Source: an uncultured Flavobacteriaceae bacterium
GTDB taxonomy: Bacteria; Bacteroidota; Bacteroidia; Flavobacteriales; Flavobacteriaceae
Assembly: GCA_947494715.1 (NCBI GenBank)
Contig: CANLWG010000004.1
Coordinates: forward strand, 1 to 64,000
Direction of reading: 5' to 3'
Length of the DNA: 64,000 nucleotides
Under the pieces are notes generated by a model. That model had not been told where the DNA came from. It was given only the letters and a program-made list of their open reading frames with translations, and did not search any database. The position numbers and the translations under genes were made by a program. Shown in pieces: positions 39,101 through 45,248 of this stretch; the stretch's first letter is position 1, and each line of letters starts with the position of its first letter.

Positions 39101-40819
39101 GCCAACCTGGTACGCTTTACGGTTTCGGGAACGGGGCCGATCATTGCGGACGGCCCGGTAACGGACAGTTTTACGGACTATGACGTGGAGGGCAACGGGG
39201 AGCTGCAGATAGCCCTGGACGGTTCCAGTATCAGCATGTACAACAGCATCGCGGCACCGACGCAATGGACCGGTGTGGCCGCGGCCGAAATACGCACTTG
39301 GCCCTTAAGTTCGGATTGGCTACCTTTAAGGGACGATCTGACCACCGTGGAGGTGGGCGGCAATATGGGCAAGGGATCTTTGTTACATACCGGTGGGGAA
39401 CTCTATTATACCAGGCGCAGGCAGGAAACGACCACGGGCCCGCTCACGGCCGAGGTGGTCCGCGCCTCGGACGGGGCGGTTCTGGCCAACACTTGGGGCG
39501 ACCTACGGGCCAACGGGAACGACAGGCTCTACCAGTTCGCCCAGGGCACGGATAGCGGTAGCGAATGGGACCTAGAGGGTACGGGCGCGGTAGCGTTGGA
39601 CAACCTTCCGGAATCCCTGGGCGGTGCCACGGGCTACCAGGCGTACCAACCGTACACGATCGAGGGAACGGCCCCGGCGCCGACAAACGGGACGGTGTAC
39701 CGCCATGTGGGCGAAAAGTATTATGAGCTGAAGGACCATCTGGGCAACGTACGGGTTGTGGTAAGTGATAGAAAGGATTTGGACACAGGAGATAATACAT
39801 TGAGCGCAAAAGTAGTAAGCTATAACAATTACTATCCCTTTGGTATGCCACAACCCAATAGAAATTTTGACAGCCAAGAATATCGCTACGGTTTTCAGGG
39901 GCAGGAGAAGGACTCCGAGCTCAAGGGGGAAGGACTTAGTGTCAACTATAAGTACCGTATGCACGATCCAAGGATCGGGAGGTTCTTTGCAACTGATCCA
40001 ATTGCCCATGAGTACCCTTGGAACAGCCCTTATTCGTTTAGTGAAAATAGAGTTGTCGATGCAATCGAATTGGAAGGTAAGGAAAAGTATCTTTATATAA
40101 GAAAGCAGAATTTGGGCGGCGATGTAGTTCTTAAAACATATGGGACTGGTGATGAAAATATTATTCGTTTCATCCGTGAACAAATTAAGGCAAGAACTGG
40201 AATATATAATAAAGGTCTTAAATGGGATAGGACATCTGATTTTGAGGCATTCAATGATGAATCCGAAGGAATCAACGCAGGAACACTGCAATTGTTCATT
40301 GATGAAGAATATAACATTGAAGCGGTTTTCTATGGTCAAATAGAGGATAGATTACGTAATATAGCAGAAGAAAATTTAGCCAAGGCCAAATTTAAAACGG
40401 TTGTTTCAGGAGGTGAAGATGTTATAATAGGATTGGTTGGATTAATATCTGTTCCTTTCGAGGAAGTGGGTTCTGGAGGATTGGCAACTGCTGTAGTGAT
40501 TGGACAGACTTTATATTCAATTGATGAGTTGTCGGGAGGGTTAAATAAAATAACTAATCCAGAAGAATATTTGATAAAGGAAGCCAAACCATTAAAATTC
40601 TTCATCACCGAGCAGACGGGCAAAGCTGGGGAAACTATATATAATATTATAGATGTTACCCTTGGAGCTCGTGATTTAGGGAATATAGAAGATTGGAAGG
40701 ATGTCATTGGAGCTTACGATACGGTCTCAGACGCAAACTCTGCGTTAGAAGAATTAAACAGTAAAAACGAGTCAAAGGGAGAAACAAAGAGTGAAACAGA
40801 CGATGAAGGTTCCAACTAA
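30170..40819 (+). CDS. Giant RHS polymorphic effector with SprB-like repeats (3549 aa)
   Basis: Signal peptide at residues 1-20 (LTLFMLLSALCFYAQ). About 25-1540 are DUF11/adhesin-like beta domains. SprB-like repeats follow at about 1540-2020 (VDPLCAGEATGSAEVIINGG, NLPAGDYEVMVTDNNGCP). The YD/RHS core spans about 2110-2740 (YHYTLYYYDRAGNLVRT, then many YDxxGR-type repeats). A non-RHS insert of about 400 residues (2742-3157) precedes the core end [30 protein letters not shown] and YPWNSPYSFSENRVVDAIEL. The last 245 residues are a unique C-terminal domain of unknown activity ending DDEGSN. Base composition shifts from GC-rich core to AT-rich tip, as in polymorphic toxins. No type IX sorting domain is seen. 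An immunity-like gene starts inside its last codons. Confidence 0.85.
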   Translation: MRNCYLTLFMLLSALCFYAQSDSNLLVETNASASLNLCGSPEVLTVTITNSSEAIATNIQFRTDLPTGITLMNSQYSNIGTSTVPIFNIPDIAANTAHDFTYTIVGNCGVVQEFGNTPENETEFEVSNANSISYSLDNGVTNTFAGNSESYNIRFAELEVKVTDNDVNQFTGVLEKDADGTVFTREIQVRNSGLGQLSEYSFFIDLDNKITYNDLSFQGQTLTPTATGISPTNPNFNRYTYTITDFGNGNTFFGQDDVMVFTDNVSMHFGNCGAGLETNYTANWGCADTVCNEGDQEATSSAYLSLIAGRPGISVSRNVIDLGNMCGDEVVIDYMFTNLGAGSSLAESDGMYNIRFTDVYIDNNSAQFSYAIGNAIIDSSDDGTDINVNFGRDDFFTSDPDGPGQGLEDLDKDGHFDDLPVGNTFTFRASFITTWDENKVFSTIERYAWPSIYPQNNECSPSTYSWGQVTYFTFSERSPASVSAPAELKSGDTATLIFNVDRNPPATVPTMFSFGDYLSDFTLPEGYTIDAIRWVPFSGTTETLTIPNAINNNYRVFGGGFRGQYELDVIVGCSDGAPEIADFDWKMYLDACSDITQLELIDVASQTKPVFTSYSSCDGSGGGNNGCSFATDSFNMERNSFGYVEQTLARDGKYYYTQNELSSAQLVSKNDPGIVLNAAYPTDTVLIEAEGRVLASSNSSTYDTLIFEFAFYLPNSNNVEIFKHISNGQTGSITIDGNVIPLANIEPVIEIDATNRITYTYEIPFSFDTSSGKTIVVSDLLLELEGRSELGLGKGVYDLSVLRANFYGKRTGESTLGCSTGSKGTNFQLYVPQSEVFARIGISHYVGCTGLHRLGYIRISSATGGDDFPNEYRPLLLMDNLRTELPSGYRMAGLPYYSSFPDSGTFLNTNDLDSPSIEFSFDNAPVYEADRFISTTYINSTIEPICDDFELISYNRSVPNLKELEYLDLLNSSPSLENTQYPNTVFRVNTPITINPNVTQEGFEDTVDWPVLYCNDGIADIARPWIALELKEDDDKTEFVGAYYLDEDNMEQDLEVIFYGGIDSISAKGMLVKIERIASSTCKTIYPRIRYNNCENDVIQNIDILSSQACLEYPLDDLSTGELADIGTIKDFNLISCQYRLDEQEISLRYKTGNLSWEVSRLESDVDLCEAMPYEVKVVSSKYANVYDTDLTMTLPQGINIEDIANIEYVYDGQTGTVDPASFILDNTISSNEIVIEVSELVTDLLVAQGVAGINAGDNTIPGSRISGKNEITFTMNFVGDCTMDPGVPIRFNLKGTSNCGDNINLAFNRLLPITGITIPDVVLDVIASDFMVCNTQNQVDINLFNNEMDSILDTQELKLTLPQGVAYAGVANGSAIPVQTGNVLTWDVGDINTNRSQSFSIYTTLINYALLELDYRANLVRDGEAVCATDQQSCNIEVSSGFGIDTARQIALPDVMLTPITSLPVCEGNSVLVSANLQGITDYENYDFNWNVTPTAINDNLFTFNLEDPTQLTVTVSPKGNDDSNCRSTASLDVEVYPGAVITANVIEGVSCAGEANGRATISITGEPGTGYLEQLPFTITGVSPSGALTIGQEVPDAELLTIEDLPQGLFTVTFQDGYGCTFEQTLDIPLIANPISNFCTTLLPCGATSGDVEMSFEMGNVHSGLNGTSYTATVKDVQGTETLDFTGSFPDTQTRTLVGVSPQSAYTLEITADNGCSYTRPFTVQTYGLSVAVSFSDDMTVGEDACSRSVIVDVGHNISPCSPLTVQDYEITLGIIDNADEFVGAPQVLTGAAVQTIFDDLEVGRYKINVRPTGITGGQSGEVCEEERIFELTPDVSFTTSLETVDPLCAGEATGSAEVIINGGSGDFTLVWTASGSEDVISTGYTAKNLPAGDYEVMVTDNNGCPRAIPLTFQLVDPEPLEIPFIEDVQTACEAIAGGDGGDVAIGYDTGVAPYSFVWLEMVTTELDDGTSVVSESLVYQETVPEGGTSVYSGITPGNYKVVVTDANGCKTESLLTTVTQPEVPRQYHLSLAWSSKVIEENETEQPGSRAIAPIAATSFRRAISSQVERCIAETQEVAQENVAMVLGDIDRVRDTVNLAYVQGTSDVYHYTLYYYDRAGNLVRTVPPAGVNLATNVDGDVDRVPTDHAYVTGYDYNSISQLQKQNTPDGGTSNFLYNNIGQLLYSQNERQITDAAFSYSIYDDLGRIVEAGEAKLNGKTFPDNFLVNNQADQSIAVALPLEDKMEYIKTTFNDRASVRYGDQKQRYLRNRVSEIYNLDKNGQETHTYYSYDPHGNVEWVICELPGVGRTTVAYAYDLISGNVNEVVFNQGRIDEYHHKYAYDEDNRIVSVKTSKDGHLWDEDARYDYYLHGPLARTEIGEDRIQGLDFTYTIHGWLKGINTPDLARNAYNPDDTNVLGDMVTKHAKDEFGMALGYYQGDFARDGVFDTRLTASNPFVLEHQVNGVSQDLYNGNISTWTSQTAAEAQDKNVTSYLTGNAYRYDQLNRIKQVTTKIFNEAGQRYTPVNGSVNAFESNYSYDGNGNLTTLRRFKDDGQLMDDLTYHYDLSNPNLSNQLTHVDDGAGQVSTEINDLPDQNSGNYRYDAIGQLIRDEGEGLTYVWNTSGKVSEIIPDRTNDTDTQKVHMKFTYDGMGNRIVKQVNRLPYGSNGEGPRINDPEAVETTYYSLDAQGNVMGIYKREDAKQDPEDAADRSYTARFKIAERPVYGSDRIGQDTREEEVFHTLYTFEGDNSYEGVQMEFLDALDDNSYNNVFLAQYNDLELLDTEGNTLLVSGTKFTASEVNTVFSELSYAPDLDARTVTTPVVTDNNVFVLEDADENLLGSGIVIPNYFSADTEKGVMLITSGRAIIPGLELINSDNAEDIDYKAKSVVVPNPANSDEYLVFYRDVAGGLHTATLSTVSGSLEVSSVMDLPFSNYGRHMAVVVDDRARKAYVFATAHTGAVLDGNGSVTTPPRANLVRFTVSGTGPIIADGPVTDSFTDYDVEGNGELQIALDGSSISMYNSIAAPTQWTGVAAAEIRTWPLSSDWLPLRDDLTTVEVGGNMGKGSLLHTGGELYYTRRRQETTTGPLTAEVVRASDGAVLANTWGDLRANGNDRLYQFAQGTDSGSEWDLEGTGAVALDNLPESLGGATGYQAYQPYTIEGTAPAPTNGTVYRHVGEKYYELKDHLGNVRVVVSDRKDLDTGDNTLSAKVVSYNNYYPFGMPQPNRNFDSQEYRYGFQGQEKDSELKGEGLSVNYKYRMHDPRIGRFFATDPIAHEYPWNSPYSFSENRVVDAIELEGKEKYLYIRKQNLGGDVVLKTYGTGDENIIRFIREQIKARTGIYNKGLKWDRTSDFEAFNDESEGINAGTLQLFIDEEYNIEAVFYGQIEDRLRNIAEENLAKAKFKTVVSGGEDVIIGLVGLISVPFEEVGSGGLATAVVIGQTLYSIDELSGGLNKITNPEEYLIKEAKPLKFFITEQTGKAGETIYNIIDVTLGARDLGNIEDWKDVIGAYDTVSDANSALEELNSKNESKGETKSETDDEGSN
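39252..39916 (+). repeat. RHS core-end segment, master copy
   Basis: This part of the 3549-aa gene is repeated almost unchanged at 41457-42121 and in shorter form at 43553-43640 and beyond. It encodes the end of the 400-residue insert and the RHS core end through [13 protein letters not shown]. Homology of this length could support recombination that swaps tips. Confidence 0.85.
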
Positions 40820-40967
40820 ATATAAATATATCTTCTTTGGATTATTTTTTATCTTATTCGGTTTTCTTAGCGATCACTCGAATTTCATACCTGCTTGGGT
40901 AAAATATTTCACTGGAATATTGCTTGTGATTTATGGCATTTATTCAAATTATAAAAAGAATGATTAA
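40803..40967 (+). CDS. Putative immunity protein A1 (54 aa, two helices)
   Basis: A short gene starting at the ATG inside GATGAAGG, overlapping the last 17 nt of the 3549-aa RHS gene in another frame. The product has two hydrophobic helices (YIFFGLFFILFGFLSD and YFTGILLVIYGIYSNY) with short basic ends, so it is an inner-membrane protein. Position directly after a polymorphic tip, small size and translational coupling all suggest an immunity protein to the tip encoded just before. No family is recognised. Confidence 0.65.
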   Translation: MKVPTKYKYIFFGLFFILFGFLSDHSNFIPAWVKYFTGILLVIYGIYSNYKKND

Positions 40968-41145
40968 ACGGTCATATGTTTTTATTGCTTTGGGGATTGG
41001 AACAATAGCATTTCATAGAAAAATGGATGCTATCAGTATTCCAGTTGATGCTTTAATTTTTGTTATTGGTGTAGGACTTATAGCATTCGGGTTATATCTT
41101 CTGAATAAAGAGAGAAAAAATAAACCCGAGGCCGATGATTTTTGA
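40960..41145 (+). CDS. Putative immunity protein A2 (61 aa, two helices)
   Basis: The ATG at 40960 overlaps the stop of the previous small gene (ATGATTAA), so they are coupled; a 9-codon longer start at 40933 is unlikely. Helices are YVFIALGIGTIAF and ALIFVIGVGLIAFGLYLL, followed by a basic tail. The layout matches the preceding protein, suggesting a duplicated or two-part immunity module. The gene is followed by a hairpin with T-run at 41229-41256. Confidence 0.55.
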   Translation: MIKRSYVFIALGIGTIAFHRKMDAISIPVDALIFVIGVGLIAFGLYLLNKERKNKPEADDF

Positions 41146-41228
41146 TTGGAATCCCCATGCTCCGGAGTAGTTGTACTGCTGCGATAGCCTTTTGAATAGG
41201 TAGTATAAAAACAATAAGTTTTAAGAGA

Positions 41229-41256
41229 GGCCACGGCAGCAATGTCGTGGTTTTTG
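41229..41256 (+). terminator. Intrinsic terminator after cassette A
   Basis: CCACG at 41231-41235 pairs with CGTGG at 41246-41250 around a 10-nt loop, followed by TTTTTG. It would end the long RHS transcript after the two small membrane protein genes, leaving the orphan cassettes beyond it poorly or separately expressed. Confidence 0.6.
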
Positions 41257-41260
41257 TTTA

Positions 41261-41456
41261 TTAAATAGACTGGATTTTACGTTTTGCGATAAACGCATCG
41301 ATTCCGGAGAAGATATGCTCACGGTCGCTTTCCTCGAACTTGGAGACCTCAAGGATACGCTCACGTGTGTTCTTGTCCATCTGTACATCTGCTTTTCCAC
41401 AAGATAATCAAGGGAAACATCGAGGATGTCGGCAATCTCAATAGATGGCATTACCT
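41261..41456 (-). pseudogene. 3' remnant of XRE-family HTH regulator
   Basis: On the minus strand the sequence encodes [17 protein letters not shown], the typical end of a Cro/C1-type helix-turn-helix domain. After a one-base frameshift near 41391-41400 it continues as ADVQMDKNTRERILEVSKF and ESDREHIFSGIDAFIAKRK up to a stop at 41261. The 5' part of the gene is missing: it is cut off exactly where the second RHS segment begins (41457). The fragment records a recombination or insertion that brought the RHS cassette here. Confidence 0.7.
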
Positions 41457-43072
41457 CGGCACCGACGCAATGGACCGGTGTGGCCGAGGCCGAAATGTGC
41501 ACTTGGCCCTTAAGTTCGGATTGGCTACCTTTAAGGGACGGTCTAACCACCGTTGAGGTGGGCGGCAATATGGGCAAGGGATCTTTGTTACATACCGGTG
41601 GGGAACTCTATTATACCAGGCGCAGGCAGGAAACGACCACGGGCCCGCTCACGGCCGAGGTGGTCCGCGCCTCCGACGGGGAGGTCCTGGCCAACACATG
41701 GGGCGACCTACGGGCCAACGGGAACGACAGGCTCTGCCAGTTCGCCCAGGGTACGGATAGCGGTAGCGAATGGGACCTGGAGGGCACGGGCACGGTAGCT
41801 TTGGACAACCTTCCGGAATCCCTGGGGGGTGCTACGGGCTACCAGGCGTACCAACCGTACACGATCGAGGGAGCGGCCCCGGCACCGGCCAATGGTACGG
41901 TGTACCGCCATGTGGGCGAAAAGTACTATGAGCTGAAGGACCATCTGGGCAACGTACGGGTAGTGGTAGGCGATAGGAAGGATTTGGACACAGCAGATAA
42001 TACATTGAGCGCAAAAGTAGTAAGCTATAACAATTACTATCCCTTTGGTATGCCACAACCCAATAGAAATTTTGACAGCCAAGAATATCGCTACGGTTTT
42101 CAGGGGCAGGAGAAGGACTCCGAACTTAAGGGCGAGGGTAATTCGATTAATTATAAATACAGGATGCACGACCCCAGAATCGGGAGGTTCTTTGCGGTTG
42201 ATCCTTTGTTCAAATCATTTTCGTACAATAGCCCATATGCGTTCAGTGAAAATGATGTTATTGCATCGATTGAACTAGAAGGCTTAGAGAAAATCAACAA
42301 TGTAGCTTTTAGAATTCGTCAAGGAGATACTTTTTTTCAGTTGGAGAACGAGTTCAGTCTTCCAAATGGGTTTTTATCCGAAATCAATCCCAATGTAAAT
42401 CCTACAAAACTTCAGGTGGGACAAGTTGTTGAGTTCGCTACTGATCACGGGGACTTTTTAGAAGTATCTAATCAGACACCAGCTAAAGGCAATTTAAAGC
42501 CCTCTTCAGTAGAAAAAAGGATTATGGATTTTGGCGCACAGAAATCATTTGGGGAAGAACTAGTAGTTGAATTATCAAGGGGGGATTTAGCGGTTCAGAA
42601 ACAAGCCGAAGTTGTGCTAATGTTTTCAGCTGCTAAGTTTACAAACCCAGCCGCTCTATTTTCGAGACAGAGTATCGGACTGGCACTGACCAAGACAACC
42701 ATTAGTGGTGGGGCGCAGGCTGTAATAAATGATGGTAGGGTCAACCTAAACTCTGCATTTGCGGATGGGTTTATGACGCCTGGTTCCGGTGCTTTCTTTG
42801 GAAACGCTTTTGAGTTCAATTTCAATTTCAAAAAAAATGAGTTTGGAGAGTCGAGCAATATTTTTGATGGCAGCAAATCTATTGGCGAATTCGGTGTAGA
42901 AGCTTCTAACTCTTTTTTCTTTTCTTCGAAGACTAATTTTCTATCGAAGGGACTAGAGCCTGAAAGTAAGATTTTAGGGACCATACTGTTTGAATCTGCC
43001 AACCAACTTGGAAATCAAGGAATGACCACAGCAGTAAATGAGAAGTTAAAAAATGAGGATGATGAACAATAA
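41426..43072 (+). CDS. Orphan RHS tip cassette B with LysM-like tip
   Basis: An open frame of 548 aa without signal peptide. Its first residues come from the antisense of the regulator remnant; true RHS homology starts at 41457. About 270 residues repeat the end of the 3549-aa protein to the boundary [19 protein letters not shown]. The unique tip follows: a LysM-like domain ([15 protein letters not shown] ... [15 protein letters not shown], about residues 290-335) and then a Gly/Phe-rich region ending NEDDEQ. LysM domains bind peptidoglycan; the rest is unknown. With no export signal and no clear start, it is more likely a silent donor cassette than an independent toxin. Confidence 0.72.
   Translation: MSAISIDGITSAPTQWTGVAEAEMCTWPLSSDWLPLRDGLTTVEVGGNMGKGSLLHTGGELYYTRRRQETTTGPLTAEVVRASDGEVLANTWGDLRANGNDRLCQFAQGTDSGSEWDLEGTGTVALDNLPESLGGATGYQAYQPYTIEGAAPAPANGTVYRHVGEKYYELKDHLGNVRVVVGDRKDLDTADNTLSAKVVSYNNYYPFGMPQPNRNFDSQEYRYGFQGQEKDSELKGEGNSINYKYRMHDPRIGRFFAVDPLFKSFSYNSPYAFSENDVIASIELEGLEKINNVAFRIRQGDTFFQLENEFSLPNGFLSEINPNVNPTKLQVGQVVEFATDHGDFLEVSNQTPAKGNLKPSSVEKRIMDFGAQKSFGEELVVELSRGDLAVQKQAEVVLMFSAAKFTNPAALFSRQSIGLALTKTTISGGAQAVINDGRVNLNSAFADGFMTPGSGAFFGNAFEFNFNFKKNEFGESSNIFDGSKSIGEFGVEASNSFFFSSKTNFLSKGLEPESKILGTILFESANQLGNQGMTTAVNEKLKNEDDEQ
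41457..42121 (+). repeat. RHS core-end segment, copy B
   Basis: Near-identical to 39252-39916 with only scattered substitutions by eye, with an offset of about 2205 bp. The identity falls off sharply after GACTCCGAA at 42121, where synonymous differences become frequent, and ends altogether at the tip boundary. Confidence 0.85.
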
Positions 43073-43466
43073 AAAGAAGATGTTCAACATAATAATGATA
43101 GTAGTAGCTATGATGATTGGGTTTTATATTTATTTTTCCTCTGAAGATAGGGAACAATATTTGTCCGATGAAAAGAATATAGGATTTGCTATAGGCGAAA
43201 TCATTGATTTTGAGATTGGTTCTAGGGTTCCACCTTGGTTTACATATATCTTCAATTCGGGAAAGGGGGTAACCGAGGGAAGTTATGATTTATACGATTC
43301 GTTAAGGAATGCATCAATGACTTATCAAAAGTCCTTTATTGGCAGGAAATTTTTGGTAAAGTTCAGTAAGGAAAAACCAAAATATAATGAAATGTATTTG
43401 GATAGGCCCATCCCGGATAGTTTGATGAATTGTAGCGACTGTGTTTGGTCAAAGCCTCCTTTCTAA
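43062..43466 (+). CDS. Putative immunity protein B (membrane-anchored)
   Basis: The ATG at 43062 lies in GATGAACAATAA, which also encodes the last three codons and stop of cassette B (11-nt overlap). An in-frame ATG at 43053 would add three residues. The product (134 aa) has one N-terminal helix ([19 protein letters not shown]) and a periplasmic-type domain containing [19 protein letters not shown] and [12 protein letters not shown]. The same closing pattern occurs in the protein after cassette C (FSTQKPGY, IHLDREVTDTL), so the two belong to one family. Immunity function is inferred from position. Confidence 0.68.
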   Translation: MNNKKKMFNIIMIVVAMMIGFYIYFSSEDREQYLSDEKNIGFAIGEIIDFEIGSRVPPWFTYIFNSGKGVTEGSYDLYDSLRNASMTYQKSFIGRKFLVKFSKEKPKYNEMYLDRPIPDSLMNCSDCVWSKPPF

Positions 43467-43549
43467 ATTATTGGTGCAATACATAAAACTAAGAATCACA
43501 ACTTTTGGGGCATAGTTTTTTATTTAGCTTTAATCGTTTATAATCAAGT

Positions 43550-44851
43550 ATGCAGGCGTACCAACCGTACACGATCGAGGGAGCGGCCCCGGCACCGACC
43601 AATGGTACGGTGTACCGCCATGTGGGCGAAAAGTACTATGAGTTGAAGGATCATTTGGGAAATATTCGCGTTGTAGTGAGTGACCGCAAAGATTTGAACA
43701 CTCCCCCTTCGGGGGAGCTGGAGGGGGCTACCCTATCTGCCCATGTGGTAAGTTATAATAACTATTATCCCTTTGGTATGCCACAACCGGACCGTAATTT
43801 TGGTAGTCCGGAGTATAGATATGGTTTCCAGGGACAGGAGAAAGATTCCGAACTTAAAGGCGAAGCATTATCTGTCAATTACAAATACCGTATGCACGAT
43901 CCGAGGATAGGTAGGTTCTTTGCCACTGACCCGTTGGAAAGCGAATATCCCTGGAACAGTCCCTTTGCGTTCAGCGAGAACAGGCTTATCGACAGGATTG
44001 AACTTGAAGGACTTGAAAGCAAAGAGACTGGCTCTGGTTTTGACTGGGGAGAATGGCTCGACCTAAAGCTCAACGCAGACTTCGATTTGATGACCATGTT
44101 CGGTTTTGAGAACAAAGAAAGTATAGCTTTTAAGGAAGCCGCAATGTCCAGTGGTGATGACAAGATGTTCGAGGCAGCTTTAGAGTTGGACAAAAATATG
44201 AAGAAAGATTTTGAGACCACCATGGAACTTACAAAAATGCATGGGTATGCCATTGCAGGAACAGGAGCTGTTATGTACTCCATCCCTGCCATCATCTATG
44301 TTGCCCCTACTGTAGGAACTGCAATTGGCGCAGAAGCGGCATTAATCGCAGAATCAGGTCCACTATGGGTAGAATTCATAGGTTCTTCCTTGACTTTGAA
44401 CGGTATTCTTGAAACTTCTGGATACCAGTTTTTCATTAACTCTTCCACCAATTTAGCCGGACAAATAATAACTAATGACTTTAAATTTGACGAAAATATA
44501 AATGTTGCCCAACCGATATTCTCAGGTGCAACCCGAGGGCTTGTTTCAAACTTAGGGGAGTCTTTATTTATTGTTAATTTCGGTCAAAATGATGAAGGAG
44601 ATTTAGAATTAAATGCAGACTTATCTAATACCAGTGAATTTTATAGCACATTTTTCTCAAACATATTAGGTGGGGAAGTTTCTAACGGGTTTGACAATGC
44701 GGTGAAACCAATTAATGATTTCACACCTGTATTTAAACCTACTTTCGATATTTTGGGTAACACTATAATCGAAGGTGGGGAGAATATTGTAGGTGACGGT
44801 ATTAAGAAGCAAATAGGAAATAATAGCAGTGGAGATGAAGAAGATAAATAA
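43550..44851 (+). CDS. Orphan RHS tip cassette C with hydrophobic tip
   Basis: A 433-aa frame whose start codon is fortuitous: RHS homology begins abruptly at 43553 and there is no signal peptide. Residues about 1-150 repeat the RHS core end ([34 protein letters not shown]) to the boundary NSPFAFSENRLIDRIELEG. The unique tip of about 280 residues has a helical segment, a hydrophobic hairpin (YAIAGTGAVMYSIPAIIYVA, then VGTAIGAEAAL), and a Gly/Asn-rich end finishing SSGDEEDK. A membrane-active toxin is possible. The start is near-identical to cassette B for about 90 bp and then switches to a diverged version, indicating a mosaic. Confidence 0.7.
   Translation: MQAYQPYTIEGAAPAPTNGTVYRHVGEKYYELKDHLGNIRVVVSDRKDLNTPPSGELEGATLSAHVVSYNNYYPFGMPQPDRNFGSPEYRYGFQGQEKDSELKGEALSVNYKYRMHDPRIGRFFATDPLESEYPWNSPFAFSENRLIDRIELEGLESKETGSGFDWGEWLDLKLNADFDLMTMFGFENKESIAFKEAAMSSGDDKMFEAALELDKNMKKDFETTMELTKMHGYAIAGTGAVMYSIPAIIYVAPTVGTAIGAEAALIAESGPLWVEFIGSSLTLNGILETSGYQFFINSSTNLAGQIITNDFKFDENINVAQPIFSGATRGLVSNLGESLFIVNFGQNDEGDLELNADLSNTSEFYSTFFSNILGGEVSNGFDNAVKPINDFTPVFKPTFDILGNTIIEGGENIVGDGIKKQIGNNSSGDEEDK
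43553..43640 (+). repeat. RHS segment, near-identical part of copy C
   Basis: Matches 41843-41930 of copy B base for base or nearly so. After about 43640 the same protein sequence is encoded with many synonymous changes, so a recombination or conversion endpoint lies here. Confidence 0.75.
43700..43729. repeat. Palindromic repeat inserted in RHS frame
   Basis: ACTCCCCCTTCGGGGGAGC followed by TGGAGGGGGCT: a C-rich/G-rich hairpin of the kind scattered through flavobacterial genomes. Here it lies inside coding sequence and adds PPSGELEGA to the RHS core end, keeping the frame. Copies A and B lack it. Confidence 0.65.
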
Positions 44852-45206
44852 AAAACACTTTTTGCCATTAACAGCCCTTTTTCTTTTTATTGCGTTATTC
44901 TCTTTTGGGAGAATTAAGGACTTTTTTGAGGTTAGAAATATCGAAGATAATAAATACACCTCCTTGGCAAGGATAACAAAAACAGTTTCTAAAAGGATGT
45001 CGAACAAGGTATATTACCAATATATTTATAAGGGACACACTTTTAGTAATTATGAAGAAGTTAAGAAAGATAGAATCAATAGGTATATTAATAGGTATTA
45101 TGAAATTGATTTTTCTACACAAAAGCCCGGCTATTCCAGAATCCATTTGGACAGAGAGGTAACGGATACCTTAAAAATAAAGGAAGCAGGTTTTAGTATT
45201 GAATAG
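44835..45206 (+). CDS. Putative immunity protein C (membrane-anchored)
   Basis: The ATG at 44835 lies within GATGAAGAAG and overlaps the last 17 nt of cassette C; an in-frame GTG at 44829 is less likely, because the GATGAA arrangement recurs in all four cassettes. The 123-aa product has one N-terminal helix (FLPLTALFLFIALFSFG) and a soluble domain with YYQYIYKGHTFSNYEEVKK and FSTQKPGYSRIHLDREVTD, homologous in pattern to immunity protein B. Immunity to the adjacent tip is inferred. Confidence 0.68.
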   Translation: MKKINKKHFLPLTALFLFIALFSFGRIKDFFEVRNIEDNKYTSLARITKTVSKRMSNKVYYQYIYKGHTFSNYEEVKKDRINRYINRYYEIDFSTQKPGYSRIHLDREVTDTLKIKEAGFSIE

Positions 45207-45248
45207 GAACTTATACAGAATAAGAATAGTATCAAGACTTTAACGGAG

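Noticed and set aside
39444-40339. Long minus-strand open frames (135 and 255 aa) opposite the RHS core end
   Set aside because: They are antisense to a clearly conserved RHS frame, have no recognisable domain, and are favoured by the GC-rich codons of that region.
41553-41798. Arg/Pro-rich plus-strand frame inside cassette B, also seen at 39393-39575
   Set aside because: It is a shadow of the RHS frame; it recurs in both copies only because the DNA is duplicated.
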